This document shows, in pieces, positions 8,871 to 16,715 of a stretch of 25,599 bases of DNA (position 1 is its first letter; every line of letters begins with the position of its first letter). The notes under the pieces are model-generated. The model saw nothing but the letters and a program-made list of their open reading frames with translations. It was not told where the DNA came from and did no database searches. The stretch comes from JADCCX01 sp031378805 (GTDB lineage: Bacteria > Pseudomonadota > Alphaproteobacteria > Rhizobiales > Beijerinckiaceae): the NCBI GenBank assembly GCA_031378805.1, contig JANNEO010000052.1, positions 1-25,599 of the forward strand. Reading direction: 5' to 3'. The translations under genes and the position numbers were made by a program.

Positions 8871-10306
8871 ACAGCGTTCAGCGAACAATCATCAGCACCA
8901 TTCAGCGGGCGGGCGTAAAGTTCCTGCCCTTCGCCGATGTGGTGAGCCCTGATCTGTCGCTGAGCCGTCTGCTGCGCCTGTCGCTGTTTCAGATCGCAGG
9001 CGGCATGGCGATGGTGCTGCTGGTCGGCACGCTCAACCGGGTCATGATTGTCGAACTGACGGTGTCGGCCTCGCTCGTGGCTGTGCTTGTTGCGCTTCCC
9101 GTGCTGTCCGCGCCATTCCGTACGTTGATCGGATTCAAATCGGACAATCACAAATCGGCGCTCGGCTGGCGGCGTGTCCCCTATATCTGGGTGGGCAGCC
9201 TCATGATGTTTGGCGGATTCGCCTTCATGCCCTTCGCGCTGCTGCTGCTGTCGGGCGATGGCGACGGGGCCAATTCGCTCCTTTATGGTCATATCGGCGC
9301 TGCACTGGCGTTCATTCTCGTGGGGGGTGGCGTGCATGTCACGCAGACCGCGGGTTTGGCGCTAGCCACCGATCTGGCGCCGGTTGAATCGCATCCTCGT
9401 GTCGTGGCGCTGATGTACATGATGCAGCTTGTCGGCATGGTCGCCAGCGGGTTTCTCTTCGGTTATCTCCTGCAGGATTTCAGCGCGGTGCGTTTGATCC
9501 AGGTGGTCCAGGGCGTGGCTGTGGTGACGGCAGTGCTGCATCTCATCGCGCTGTGGAAGCAGGAAGCCCGCAATCCCGCGCGGACCACGGGCGACAATCA
9601 GACCGAAAGCTTCGGCGTGGTCTGGCGCAGGTTTTCCCAGGAGAGCGGCGCGCGCCGTTTTCTGATCGCTGTGGGTCTTGGGACTGCTGCATTCAGTATG
9701 CAGGATGTCATCCTCGAGCCCTATGGGGCCGAAGTGCTGAAACAGACGGTCAGTCAGACAACCATGCTGACGGCGATCATGGCGATGGGGTCGATGCTGG
9801 CCTTCCTGCTCGCGGCCCGCTCGCTGATGCGTGGCGCGGATCCGGCCCGACTGGCGGCGCGCGGCTTGCTGATCGGGATCGGGGCTTTCTCGATCGTCAT
9901 CATGGCGGCCCCGTTGCAGTCGCCCCTGATGTTCCGCATCGGCACTTTCTGCATCGGCCTTGGCGCGGGATATTTCGCTATCAGCACGCTGACGGCCGCC
10001 ATGGCTTTCGGCAAGGAGGTCGGGGCCGGGCTGGCGCTTGGTGCGTGGGGTGCCGTGCAGGCCACGTCAGCCGGTCTTGCCATGGGCATTGGCGGCGTGC
10101 TGCGTGATCTTGTCGCCACCGTCGCTGCCACTGGTAGGCTTGGCCCGGCGTTCAAGGGTGTCGAAGCAAGCTATGCCGTTGTCTATCACTTCGAAATTCT
10201 GTTGCTTTTCATCGCTCTCGCGGCGGTCGGGCCCCTGGTGGGCGTGATCGGCGCGAAGCAGGACGAGACTTCATCCCCGTTCGGGATAACCGCCTTCCCG
10301 AACTGA
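8867..10306 (+). CDS. lhaA: Light-harvesting 1 assembly protein LhaA (BCD/PucC family transporter-like)
   Basis: LhaA is a polytopic inner-membrane protein needed for LH1 antenna assembly in purple bacteria. It belongs to the BCD family (Bch2/PucC/LhaA) of the major facilitator superfamily. The 479-residue product is strongly hydrophobic, with about 12 predicted membrane spans. It contains the family-typical GFKSDNHKSALGWRRVPYIW region (near residue 90), a cytoplasmic loop placed like the MFS loop. The N-terminal SRLLRLSLFQIAGGMAMVLL is also typical. The ATG overlaps the bchM stop. puhA follows after 19 bases with its own strong ribosome-binding site. The position between bchM and puhA supports lhaA rather than pucC or the bchP-linked paralogue. 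Confidence 0.93.
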   Translation: MNSVQRTIISTIQRAGVKFLPFADVVSPDLSLSRLLRLSLFQIAGGMAMVLLVGTLNRVMIVELTVSASLVAVLVALPVLSAPFRTLIGFKSDNHKSALGWRRVPYIWVGSLMMFGGFAFMPFALLLLSGDGDGANSLLYGHIGAALAFILVGGGVHVTQTAGLALATDLAPVESHPRVVALMYMMQLVGMVASGFLFGYLLQDFSAVRLIQVVQGVAVVTAVLHLIALWKQEARNPARTTGDNQTESFGVVWRRFSQESGARRFLIAVGLGTAAFSMQDVILEPYGAEVLKQTVSQTTMLTAIMAMGSMLAFLLAARSLMRGADPARLAARGLLIGIGAFSIVIMAAPLQSPLMFRIGTFCIGLGAGYFAISTLTAAMAFGKEVGAGLALGAWGAVQATSAGLAMGIGGVLRDLVATVAATGRLGPAFKGVEASYAVVYHFEILLLFIALAAVGPLVGVIGAKQDETSSPFGITAFPN

Positions 10307-10325
10307 ACCATCTACGGAGGATACC

Positions 10326-11090
10326 ATGGGCGAGCATATCGATCTGGCGCTGATCAGCGTCTATCTCTTCACCGGCTTTTTCGTGCTGCTGGTGCTCTGG
10401 CTGCACAGGGAGAGCAAGCTGGAGGGCTATCCGCTCGTTCCCGACATTGGTGAAGGCAAGGTCCGAAGCGTGGGGTTTCCCGATCCATCGGCAGCCAAGA
10501 CATTCAAGCTGGGGGGTGGCCAGAGTGTCACGGTCTCCGGCGGCCGCCCGGACACCCGCGAACTGGCGCTCAAGCCGATGGCCCGCCATCCCGGCACGGC
10601 CTACCTGCCGACCGGCCATCCCATGGCGGATGGCGTTGGCCCGGCTTCCTATGCCGAGCGCGCTGATCGCCCAGATGTGATGGAAGATGGCAGCGTGCGC
10701 ATCCAGCCACTCCGCCTGGCTCCGGCTTTCCACGTGGCAAAGGGCGATCCCAATCCCGTGGGCATGAAGGTGGTGGCGGGCAACAACAAGACCGCGGGCA
10801 AGGTGGTCGAGTTGTGGATCGACCGCGCCGAGTATGTGATGCGCTATCTCGAGGTCGAAGTTCCGGTGACCAACGGCGTGCGTCGCGTGCTGTTGCCAGC
10901 CAACTTCGCCGTGGTCGATGGTGATCGCCGTACGGTGACCGTGCGCTCGATCTTCGCCGAGCATTTCCCGACTGTGCCCGGCACGAAGAGCATGGATCAG
11001 GTGACACTGCTCGAGGAAGACAAGATCATGGGCTACTACGGTGGCGGAACGCTGTATGCATCGCGTATGCGGCAAGAGCCTATGGCCTGA
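10326..11090 (+). CDS. puhA: Photosynthetic reaction centre H subunit PuhA
   Basis: PuhA is the H subunit of the type-2 reaction centre. It caps the L/M heterodimer on the cytoplasmic side and shapes proton delivery to the secondary quinone QB. The 254-residue protein has one N-terminal transmembrane helix (about residues 7-27, SVYLFTGFFVLLVLWL), then the cytoplasmic part with a PRC-barrel-like domain (about residues 140-200, KVVAGNNKTAGKVVELWIDR). The segment KLEGYPL directly after the helix is a family signature. A strong CGGAGG ribosome-binding site lies five bases before the ATG, the best in this part of the cluster, consistent with high expression of a structural subunit. puhB follows. 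Confidence 0.98.
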   Translation: MGEHIDLALISVYLFTGFFVLLVLWLHRESKLEGYPLVPDIGEGKVRSVGFPDPSAAKTFKLGGGQSVTVSGGRPDTRELALKPMARHPGTAYLPTGHPMADGVGPASYAERADRPDVMEDGSVRIQPLRLAPAFHVAKGDPNPVGMKVVAGNNKTAGKVVELWIDRAEYVMRYLEVEVPVTNGVRRVLLPANFAVVDGDRRTVTVRSIFAEHFPTVPGTKSMDQVTLLEEDKIMGYYGGGTLYASRMRQEPMA

Positions 11091-11118
11091 AGCCTAACGC
11101 GAAGGGGGAGATCACGCC

Positions 11119-11775
11119 ATGGCGCATGATGATTTCGATTTCGAACCGATCAAGGGCCTTCCGGCAGAATTGCCGGAGGGCGAGCGGATCACCTGGCAAG
11201 GCGCACCCAACGTGGTGGGCTTGGCCGTCCGGGCATTTCATGTGCGGAAGGTGGCTCTCTATTTCCTGGTGCTGATGGTCTGGCGCTTTGCTTCCGAGAA
11301 GTCGGGGGGGCGCGAGACCGAAGCGGCCATCGGCTATGCCTTCGGCGTGCTGCCGCTGGCGCTGGCCGCCATCGGCGTGCTGTGGCTTATTGCCTGGGGC
11401 TATGCCCGCACGACGGTTTATACATTGACCAACAGGCGCATCGTCATTCGCTCCGGTATCGCACTGCCCATCACGCTCAATCTGCCCTTCAGCAAGGTGG
11501 ATGGGGCGTCGCTGAAGCTGCATTCCGATAAGTTTGGCGACATTGCCCTCAAGGTCCACGAGGGAGAACGGATCGCCGCGCTCGTGGTGTGGCCCCATAT
11601 GCGGCCCTGGAGCTGGAACAGTCCGCAACCCATGTTGCGCAGTGTTCCTGACGCTGCCGCAGTGGCGCAGATCCTGATGAACGCGTTGCAGGATGAGGCC
11701 GGTGCCATGCGCACGGCCCTGGGTGTGGACATAGGCGCACATGGTATTCCTACGGGGATGGCCGCGCACGCCTGA
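11119..11775 (+). CDS. puhB: Photosynthetic complex assembly protein PuhB
   Basis: PuhB is a membrane protein that assists reaction-centre assembly in Rhodobacter. This 218-residue version has an N-terminal soluble part with LPEGERITWQGAP (about residues 14-28), hydrophobic spans near residues 44-58 and 76-94, and then a bacterial PH-like domain that starts at TTVYTLTNRRIVIRSG (about residues 98-113). The layout and position directly after puhA fit PuhB. A GAAGGGGGAG ribosome-binding site stands upstream of the ATG. The gap to puhC is 71 bases and shows no convincing promoter or terminator, so puhABC are probably cotranscribed. Confidence 0.93.
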   Translation: MAHDDFDFEPIKGLPAELPEGERITWQGAPNVVGLAVRAFHVRKVALYFLVLMVWRFASEKSGGRETEAAIGYAFGVLPLALAAIGVLWLIAWGYARTTVYTLTNRRIVIRSGIALPITLNLPFSKVDGASLKLHSDKFGDIALKVHEGERIAALVVWPHMRPWSWNSPQPMLRSVPDAAAVAQILMNALQDEAGAMRTALGVDIGAHGIPTGMAAHA

Positions 11776-11846
11776 AGTGGCATGATCCCTCACCATCGGT
11801 CCCATCCCGGAGTTTGGGGCGATTGGGGAAAATACGGGGGATGCAG

Positions 11847-12341
11847 ATGTCTGACACCTTGAGCACTTATGCGCCGCGCATGAAGATGCGCACTGACGAC
11901 CGTCCTATCATCGGTCGCCGACCCATCATCCTGGCCAGTATTCTGGTCAGCGGATCGTTGTTTATCGCTGCATTTGCCAGCCTGACGGGCATTGGCGTTG
12001 TCAAATTGCCCGAGGTGGCAATCATCGACTCCCGCGATTTCACCTTCATCGAACAGTCTGACGGGAGAGTGGAAGTACGAACTGCTGCCACGGGTGAAAT
12101 CGTGCAAAGTTTGAGTCTGCGGGAAGGCGGAGGGTTCATCCAGGCCGTCATCAAGGGGATGTCGCAGGACAGGGTGTCGAGAAAAGTTGATCTCGCGGCA
12201 CCCTACAGATTGGCTCGCCATGCCGACGGACGCCTGATCCTTCATGATCCGGCAACCGGTCGGCGCCAGACCGTGGATACCTTCGGCCCCGTCAATGCCG
12301 AGGCTTTTGCAAAACTGCTTTCCAAGGGGGAAAAGCAATGA
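11847..12341 (+). CDS. puhC: Photosynthetic complex assembly protein PuhC
   Basis: PuhC is a small membrane-anchored protein implicated in organising the reaction centre-LH1 core complex. The product is about 164 residues with one transmembrane segment near residues 25-48 (ILASILVSGSLFIAAF). A periplasmic domain follows, rich in beta-strand-like segments such as VAIIDSRDFTFIEQSDG, a pattern seen in PuhC. I chose the ATG at 11847 because GGGGGA lies five bases ahead; an ATG at 11841 is equally open and would add two residues. The stop overlaps the next gene's start as ATGA. Identity rests mainly on size, topology and position between puhB and the acsF block. Confidence 0.88.
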   Translation: MSDTLSTYAPRMKMRTDDRPIIGRRPIILASILVSGSLFIAAFASLTGIGVVKLPEVAIIDSRDFTFIEQSDGRVEVRTAATGEIVQSLSLREGGGFIQAVIKGMSQDRVSRKVDLAAPYRLARHADGRLILHDPATGRRQTVDTFGPVNAEAFAKLLSKGEKQ

Positions 12342-12667
12342 TGGAATTTCTGTTCGGAGGGCGAAAGACCTTCGAGGTGCCCTGCACAGTGGAACTGGAG
12401 CAGACATCTGAGTTCGTGCAGGCCAATGTCAGCCTGCATGGCGTCGAAGTCGAGGTGGGAGACACCGTGCTTGTGCATGATGCGCCGACATCCGTCGCTT
12501 TTGGCGAGCACAAGTTCTTCGAGCGAACCGCGACGGTCACGCGTGCCAACGGCCTCGACAAATGGCTCACCAAGATGAGTGCCTACCTCGAACTGACCGA
12601 ACTTTATGAAACTGGATTTGATGCTGACGTGTTCAGGGGAACACCGGCAGCTCGGAGGGGAACATGA
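12338..12667 (+). CDS. Small protein of unknown function between puhC and acsF
   Basis: This 109-residue protein has no domain I can name. It begins MMEFLFGGRKTFEV and contains a beta-rich core (VPCTVELEQTSEFVQANVSLHGVEV spans about residues 14-38), then GVEVEVGDTVLVHDAP, FGEHKFFERTATVTRA and a helical end with ELTELYETGF. No signal peptide or membrane segment is visible, so it is probably cytoplasmic. It is locked between neighbours by two ATGA overlaps: its start with the puhC stop, its stop with the acsF start. A small gene at this place is a recurrent feature of alphaproteobacterial photosynthesis clusters, to my knowledge without assigned function. The tight coupling to acsF suggests a role in the cyclase step or in core-complex assembly, which is inference only. 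Confidence 0.88.
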   Translation: MMEFLFGGRKTFEVPCTVELEQTSEFVQANVSLHGVEVEVGDTVLVHDAPTSVAFGEHKFFERTATVTRANGLDKWLTKMSAYLELTELYETGFDADVFRGTPAARRGT

Positions 12668-13734
12668 TACCGCAGGAAGGTGGCGCCCAGCCCGTCTACA
12701 ACACCATCGACATGGCGACGAAGGAAACGGTGCTGTCACCGCGCTTCTACACCACGGACTATGACGCGATGGACAAGATCGACGTCAGCAAGGTCCGCCG
12801 CGAGTGGGACAGCCTGATGGCCGAGATGCGTTCCGATCCCAACAAGATGCATTTCAAGAAGACGCCCGAGTTCGATGAATTCGAACTCGACAAGCTCGAT
12901 CCAGAACTGCAGGCCGAGTTCGTCGATTTCCTCGTGAGTTCGCTGACGGCTGAATTCTCCGGCTGCATCCTGTATTCCGAAATCAAGAAGCGGATGAAGA
13001 ACCCGGACATGCGGGATCTCTTCACCTTCATGGCACGGGACGAGTCGCGCCATGCCGGCTTCATCAATGAAAGCCTCAAGGCGCTGAGCGTTGGCGTGGA
13101 CCTCGGCTTTCTGACCAAGGTCAAGAAATACACCTATTTCAAACCGAAGTTCATCATGTATGCGACCTACCTGTCCGAGAAAATCGGATACGCCCGCTAC
13201 ATCACGATTTTCCGGATTCTGGAGAAGAACCCGGACAAGCGCTTCCACCCAATCTTCAAGTGGTTCGACAACTGGTGCAACGATGAGTTCCGCCATGGCG
13301 AGGCGTTTGCGCTGCTCATGCGATCGGACCCCAAGCTGACGACCGGGATCAACAAGTACTGGATCCGCTTCTTTCTGCTTGCGGTTTATGCCACGATGTA
13401 TGTGCGCGATCACATGCGTCCGGCGTTCCACAAGGCGCTTGGCGTCGACATCAAGGACTATGACATGCGGGTTTTCCGCATTACGTCCGATATCGCGCGT
13501 CAGACCTTCCCCGTGGAACTCGATATCGACAATCCTGCCTTCCTGCAGGGCCTCGAGCGCCTCCGGTTGATCTCTGAAGCTAGTGCCGAAGCAAAAACCA
13601 AAGGTGGTTTTCTGGGCGTGCTGCGGCGTCTCGGCCTGGGCGTTTCCGGCCTGACCACGTTCATCAAACTCTATCTGCTTCCCGTGAAGCAGAATGCCCT
13701 GCCGGAGAATGTCCGGCTTAACCCCGCTTGGTGA
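12664..13734 (+). CDS. acsF: Aerobic Mg-protoporphyrin IX monomethyl ester cyclase AcsF
   Basis: AcsF is the oxygen-dependent cyclase that builds the isocyclic fifth ring, turning Mg-protoporphyrin IX monomethyl ester into divinyl protochlorophyllide. It is a di-iron monooxygenase-like protein. The two ExxH iron-binding motifs are present: E127-H130 in DESRHAGF and E208-H211 in DEFRHGEAF, with further carboxylates such as E97 (SLTAEFSG) and E106 (YSEIKKR) suitably placed. Length is 356 residues, normal for bacterial forms. The ATG overlaps the stop of the small upstream gene. An oxygen-requiring cyclase as the only cyclase in view fits aerobic phototrophy, though an anaerobic BchE could be encoded elsewhere. 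No bciE- or ycf54-like partner is recognised nearby. Confidence 0.97.
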   Translation: MIPQEGGAQPVYNTIDMATKETVLSPRFYTTDYDAMDKIDVSKVRREWDSLMAEMRSDPNKMHFKKTPEFDEFELDKLDPELQAEFVDFLVSSLTAEFSGCILYSEIKKRMKNPDMRDLFTFMARDESRHAGFINESLKALSVGVDLGFLTKVKKYTYFKPKFIMYATYLSEKIGYARYITIFRILEKNPDKRFHPIFKWFDNWCNDEFRHGEAFALLMRSDPKLTTGINKYWIRFFLLAVYATMYVRDHMRPAFHKALGVDIKDYDMRVFRITSDIARQTFPVELDIDNPAFLQGLERLRLISEASAEAKTKGGFLGVLRRLGLGVSGLTTFIKLYLLPVKQNALPENVRLNPAW

Positions 13735-13794
13735 TTCAGACCGCCCGGCTTTTTGTCGGCAGTGCTGGTTGCCACTACAAGGAGGACTGACACG

Positions 13795-14682
13795 GTGATG
13801 GAGATTGGCCTTCCAATCCTCTTCTCCATTTTCCTGTGGTGGTTCAGCACGGGCGCGATCCTCTATCTCGATGGATTGAAGCGCAGTACTTTCCCCATCA
13901 GCATGATGGTTGCCAGCCTTGCCGCAGTGGGCAGCCTGCTGGTGCTCTGGTCCATCCGCGACAATACCGATCCTTCCGCGGCCTATATCGGGTTCACGGC
14001 GGCGCTGGTGATCTGGGGCTGGAACGAGATGGCTTTCCTGATGGGCTATCTGACCGGCCCCCGCCGCGTTCCCTCGGCAGGAAATCTGCATGGTTTCGCG
14101 CGGTTCACGGAAGCCTCCGGCACCATCATCCACCATGAGATCGCCATTGCACTGTCGGCGCTGGCCATCGGGCTTGTGTCATGTGGGGCGGTATCTTCGG
14201 GGGCCGCGTCCTTCGGGAGTGCGTCCTGGGGCAGCGACAACATGGTCGGGTTCTGGACCTTCGTCATCCTGTGGCTGATGCGCCTGAGCACGAAGTTCAA
14301 CATCTTCCTGGGCGCCCCCAACATCACGGATGATTTTCTGCCCTCCCATTTGACCTATCTCAGCAGCTATTTCCGCAGGCGGGTCATGAATGGCCTGTTT
14401 CCCGTGGTGATCACGGTGTCAACGCTGGTGACGGTCTGGCTCGCGCACAAGGCCGTCTGGGCGCAAGGCAGCGCGTTTGAAGGCACCGCCTACGGCTTGC
14501 TGGCGAGCCTCATGGCGCTGGCGGTTCTGGAGCATTGGCTGCTGTTCATTCCGTTGCCTTCCAGCTGGCTCTGGCGGTGGAGCCTGCGGGATCGGGTGAC
14601 GCCAGGAGCCCGGCCGGCAACGGCGAAGGTTTCGGTTTCGACAAAAGACAGAAAGCCGGGTGGCCTGCGGGGCCACCGGTGA
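13795..14682 (+). CDS. puhE: Putative photosynthetic complex assembly protein PuhE
   Basis: PuhE is a polytopic membrane protein (the orf274-type family of purple bacteria) connected with reaction-centre assembly and bacteriochlorophyll production. The product of about 295 residues has some seven hydrophobic segments. It contains family-like stretches ETGAI-type FSTGAILYLDGL at the start, WGWNEMAFLMGYLTGPRR, and a TKFNIFLGAPNITDDFLP stretch in the second half. I chose the GTG at 13795, nine bases after AAGGAGG; the ATG directly following at 13798 is the alternative. A TTG-initiated longer frame from 13753 would place this ribosome-binding site inside the gene and is rejected. A 7-bp hairpin overlaps the last codons. 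hemA follows after 30 bases. Confidence 0.92.
   Translation: MMEIGLPILFSIFLWWFSTGAILYLDGLKRSTFPISMMVASLAAVGSLLVLWSIRDNTDPSAAYIGFTAALVIWGWNEMAFLMGYLTGPRRVPSAGNLHGFARFTEASGTIIHHEIAIALSALAIGLVSCGAVSSGAASFGSASWGSDNMVGFWTFVILWLMRLSTKFNIFLGAPNITDDFLPSHLTYLSSYFRRRVMNGLFPVVITVSTLVTVWLAHKAVWAQGSAFEGTAYGLLASLMALAVLEHWLLFIPLPSSWLWRWSLRDRVTPGARPATAKVSVSTKDRKPGGLRGHR
14659..14677 (+). other. Hairpin at the 3' end of puhE
   Basis: A perfect 7-bp inverted repeat, GGTGGCC and GGCCACC, with a 5-base loop lies in the last codons of puhE, just before its TGA. It is not followed by a T-run on the + strand, so it does not look like a classical intrinsic terminator. It could slow 3'-5' decay of the puh-acsF-puhE message or partly separate it from hemA. 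It may also simply reflect GC-rich coding sequence. Confidence 0.3.
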
Positions 14683-14712
14683 TAAAAATTGGTCAAAAAG
14701 GGAGTATCGAGC

Positions 14713-16110
14713 ATGGCAACTGACATTCATGGCGTCACGGATGTTGATGCAACCTTCCCTGCAAAATCAGCGGCTGCGACGAAACTGCGCTTGCACGATG
14801 CGACGGATGGCGCGACAGGGTTGCGCAAGGCCCGGGCCCAGCTGGATCGACTTGCCAAGATCAAACCTGGCTCAGTAAAGGCGCAAGAGCAAAGCGGTAT
14901 GCAATACGAAACGTTCTTCAAGTCGGAGCTGGACCGCCTGCGCGGCGAAGGGCGCTATCGTGTCTTCGCCAACCTGGAGCGCGACCGGGGCAACTTTCCC
15001 CACGCGACCTGGCGCGACGGCGGCAGCCAGCGCAAGGTGACGGTGTGGTGCTCGAATGACTATCTTGGCATGGGCCAGCATCCCGACGTGCTGGCCGCCA
15101 TGCATGAAGCGCTGGATCGCTGTGGCGCCGGTGCTGGCGGCACGCGCAACATCGCGGGGACCAACCATTATCATGTCCTGCTTGAGCAGGAATTGGCCGA
15201 TCTCCACCACAAGGAAGCGGCACTGCTGTTCACGTCTGGCTACGTGTCGAACTGGGCTTCGCTCAGCACGCTCGCCACGCAGATGCCGGGCTGCGTCGTC
15301 CTGTCGGACGCAGGCAACCACGCCTCGATGATCGAGGGCATTCGCCACAGTCGGGCCTCGCGCATCATTTTCCGGCACAATGACCCTGAGGATCTCAACA
15401 GGCATCTTGCCTCGCTCGATCCTGCCCTGCCGAAGCTTGTTGCTTTCGAATCAGTCTACTCGATGGATGGCGATATCGCGCCGATCGCGGAATTGTGCGA
15501 CGTGGCGGATGCCCATGGGGCCATGACCTACCTCGATGAGGTTCATGCGGTTGGTCTCTACGGACCGCGCGGTGGCGGCATCGCCGAGCGTGATGGCCTG
15601 AGCCATCGTCTGACAATCATCGAGGGAACGCTGGGCAAGGCATTCGGAGTGGTCGGCGGCTATATCGCTGGGTCGGCAGCCGTGTGCGATTTCGTTCGCA
15701 GCTTCTCTTCCGGGTTCATCTTCACGACGGCACTGCCGCCAGCCGTTGCGGCGGGTGCAGCAGCCAGCATTCGCCATCTTAAGAACAGCCAATCCGAGCG
15801 GACGCGCCACCAGTCGAACGTGGCGCAGGTGAGATTTCAGCTCAACGCCAAGGGCATTCCACTGCTCGACAACCCCAGCCATATCGTGCCGGTGATGGTG
15901 CGCGATCCCGTGCTGTGCAAGCGCATCAGCGATCGCCTGCTCGCCGAGCATGGCGTTTATGTCCAGCCCATCAACTATCCAACCGTGCCGAAGGGTACGG
16001 AGAGGCTGCGGATCACACCTGCCCCGTTCCACACGGACATGGATATCGTGCATCTCGTGCGGGCGCTGGATGCGGTGTGGGCTGACGAAGGCCTGCCACG
16101 CGTGATGTGA
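14713..16110 (+). CDS. hemA: 5-aminolevulinate synthase HemA (with N-terminal extension if this start is used)
   Basis: HemA condenses glycine and succinyl-CoA to 5-aminolevulinate, the precursor for heme and bacteriochlorophyll (Shemin pathway of alphaproteobacteria). It is a PLP enzyme of the alpha-oxoamine synthase family. Visible motifs are the glycine-rich GAGAGGTRNIAG, the cofactor aspartate in YLDEVHAVG, and the Schiff-base lysine in EGTLGKAFG. From this ATG, which has AAAAAGGGAG eight bases upstream, the protein is 465 residues with the lysine at 309. Starting at the downstream ATG 14899 (MQYETFF) gives 403 residues and puts the lysine at 247, close to the familiar position, but with a weak ribosome-binding site. 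The 62-codon extension is open and in frame but has lower third-position GC. hemA ends the photosynthesis block and converges on regA. Confidence 0.93.
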   Translation: MATDIHGVTDVDATFPAKSAAATKLRLHDATDGATGLRKARAQLDRLAKIKPGSVKAQEQSGMQYETFFKSELDRLRGEGRYRVFANLERDRGNFPHATWRDGGSQRKVTVWCSNDYLGMGQHPDVLAAMHEALDRCGAGAGGTRNIAGTNHYHVLLEQELADLHHKEAALLFTSGYVSNWASLSTLATQMPGCVVLSDAGNHASMIEGIRHSRASRIIFRHNDPEDLNRHLASLDPALPKLVAFESVYSMDGDIAPIAELCDVADAHGAMTYLDEVHAVGLYGPRGGGIAERDGLSHRLTIIEGTLGKAFGVVGGYIAGSAAVCDFVRSFSSGFIFTTALPPAVAAGAAASIRHLKNSQSERTRHQSNVAQVRFQLNAKGIPLLDNPSHIVPVMVRDPVLCKRISDRLLAEHGVYVQPINYPTVPKGTERLRITPAPFHTDMDIVHLVRALDAVWADEGLPRVM

Positions 16111-16129
16111 GCGCGTATTTGGCGCACAC
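16107..16129. terminator. Possible bidirectional hairpin between hemA and regA
   Basis: The spacer between the convergent hemA and regA genes is only 43 bases. It contains an imperfect inverted repeat, GTGAGCGC and GCGCACAC, pairing 7 of 8 positions around a 7-base loop and overlapping the hemA stop. There is no clear T-run on either side, so termination is only a possibility suggested by the convergent arrangement. Confidence 0.3.
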
Positions 16130-16153
16130 CGTCTGAAGACTTCTTCGGGAGAA

Positions 16154-16702
16154 CTACTTCGGTGCGCGCTTCGCCAGAATGCGCTGCAATGTCCGGCGGT
16201 GCATGTTGAGCCGACGTGCTGTTTCGGAGACATTGCGCTCGCACAGTTCATAGACGCGCTGGATGTGCTCCCAACGGACCCTGTCTGCAGACATCGGGTT
16301 GTCGGGAACCTCCGGCTTGCTGCCAGGGATAGCCCGCAAGGCCGCGTCAATTTCGTCCGCATCGGCGGGCTTGGCCAGATAGTCGAACGCCCCCATTTTC
16401 ACCGCGGTCACAGCCGTCGCAATGTTTCCGTAGCCCGTGAGCACGATACCGCGCGCATCGGGCCGCACGCGCTTCAGCTCGGAAATGACATCGAGGCCAT
16501 TGCCATCCAGCAGGCGCATGTCGATCACGGCAAAGGCTGGTGGATGCTGCACGATTGAGGCGAGGCCAGCGGCCACGCTTTCGGCCAGCACCACGGCATA
16601 GCCACGCACTTCCATCGCCCGACCAAGGCGTGTGAGGAAGGGCTTGTCATCGTCCACGATCAGCAGTGAACGGTCGGGTTCGGGGGCAAGAGTCTGTGTC
16701 AT
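16154..16702 (-). CDS. regA: Redox response regulator RegA/PrrA
   Basis: RegA is the DNA-binding partner of RegB and a global redox regulator of photosynthesis, carbon fixation and respiration genes in alphaproteobacteria. The 182-residue protein is almost the size of Rhodobacter RegA (184). The receiver has the acidic pocket VDDD (residues 16-19), the phosphoacceptor D61 (FAVIDMRL), T89 (VLTGYGN) and K111 (YLAKPAD). After a proline-containing linker (PEVPDNPMSADR) comes the short Fis-like helix-turn-helix NVSETARRLNMHRRTLQRIL, which is the very strongly conserved RegA recognition element. It lies 13 bases downstream of regB on the same strand without a strong ribosome-binding site, so translation may be coupled to regB. 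Being next to the photosynthesis cluster fits control of that cluster. Confidence 0.95.
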   Translation of the reverse strand: MTQTLAPEPDRSLLIVDDDKPFLTRLGRAMEVRGYAVVLAESVAAGLASIVQHPPAFAVIDMRLLDGNGLDVISELKRVRPDARGIVLTGYGNIATAVTAVKMGAFDYLAKPADADEIDAALRAIPGSKPEVPDNPMSADRVRWEHIQRVYELCERNVSETARRLNMHRRTLQRILAKRAPK

Positions 16703-16715
16703 TGGTGTTTTTACG

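Noticed and set aside
13753..13794. TTG-initiated extension of PuhE
   Set aside because: AAGGAGG at 13779-13785 is correctly placed for the GTG/ATG pair at 13795-13800 and would be inside the extended gene.
1..14712. PpsR (TGT-N12-ACA) and FnrL (TTGAT-N4-ATCAA) sites upstream of photosynthesis genes
   Set aside because: I looked at the few intergenic gaps and found no acceptable match; the promoter region of the operon lies largely left of the window.
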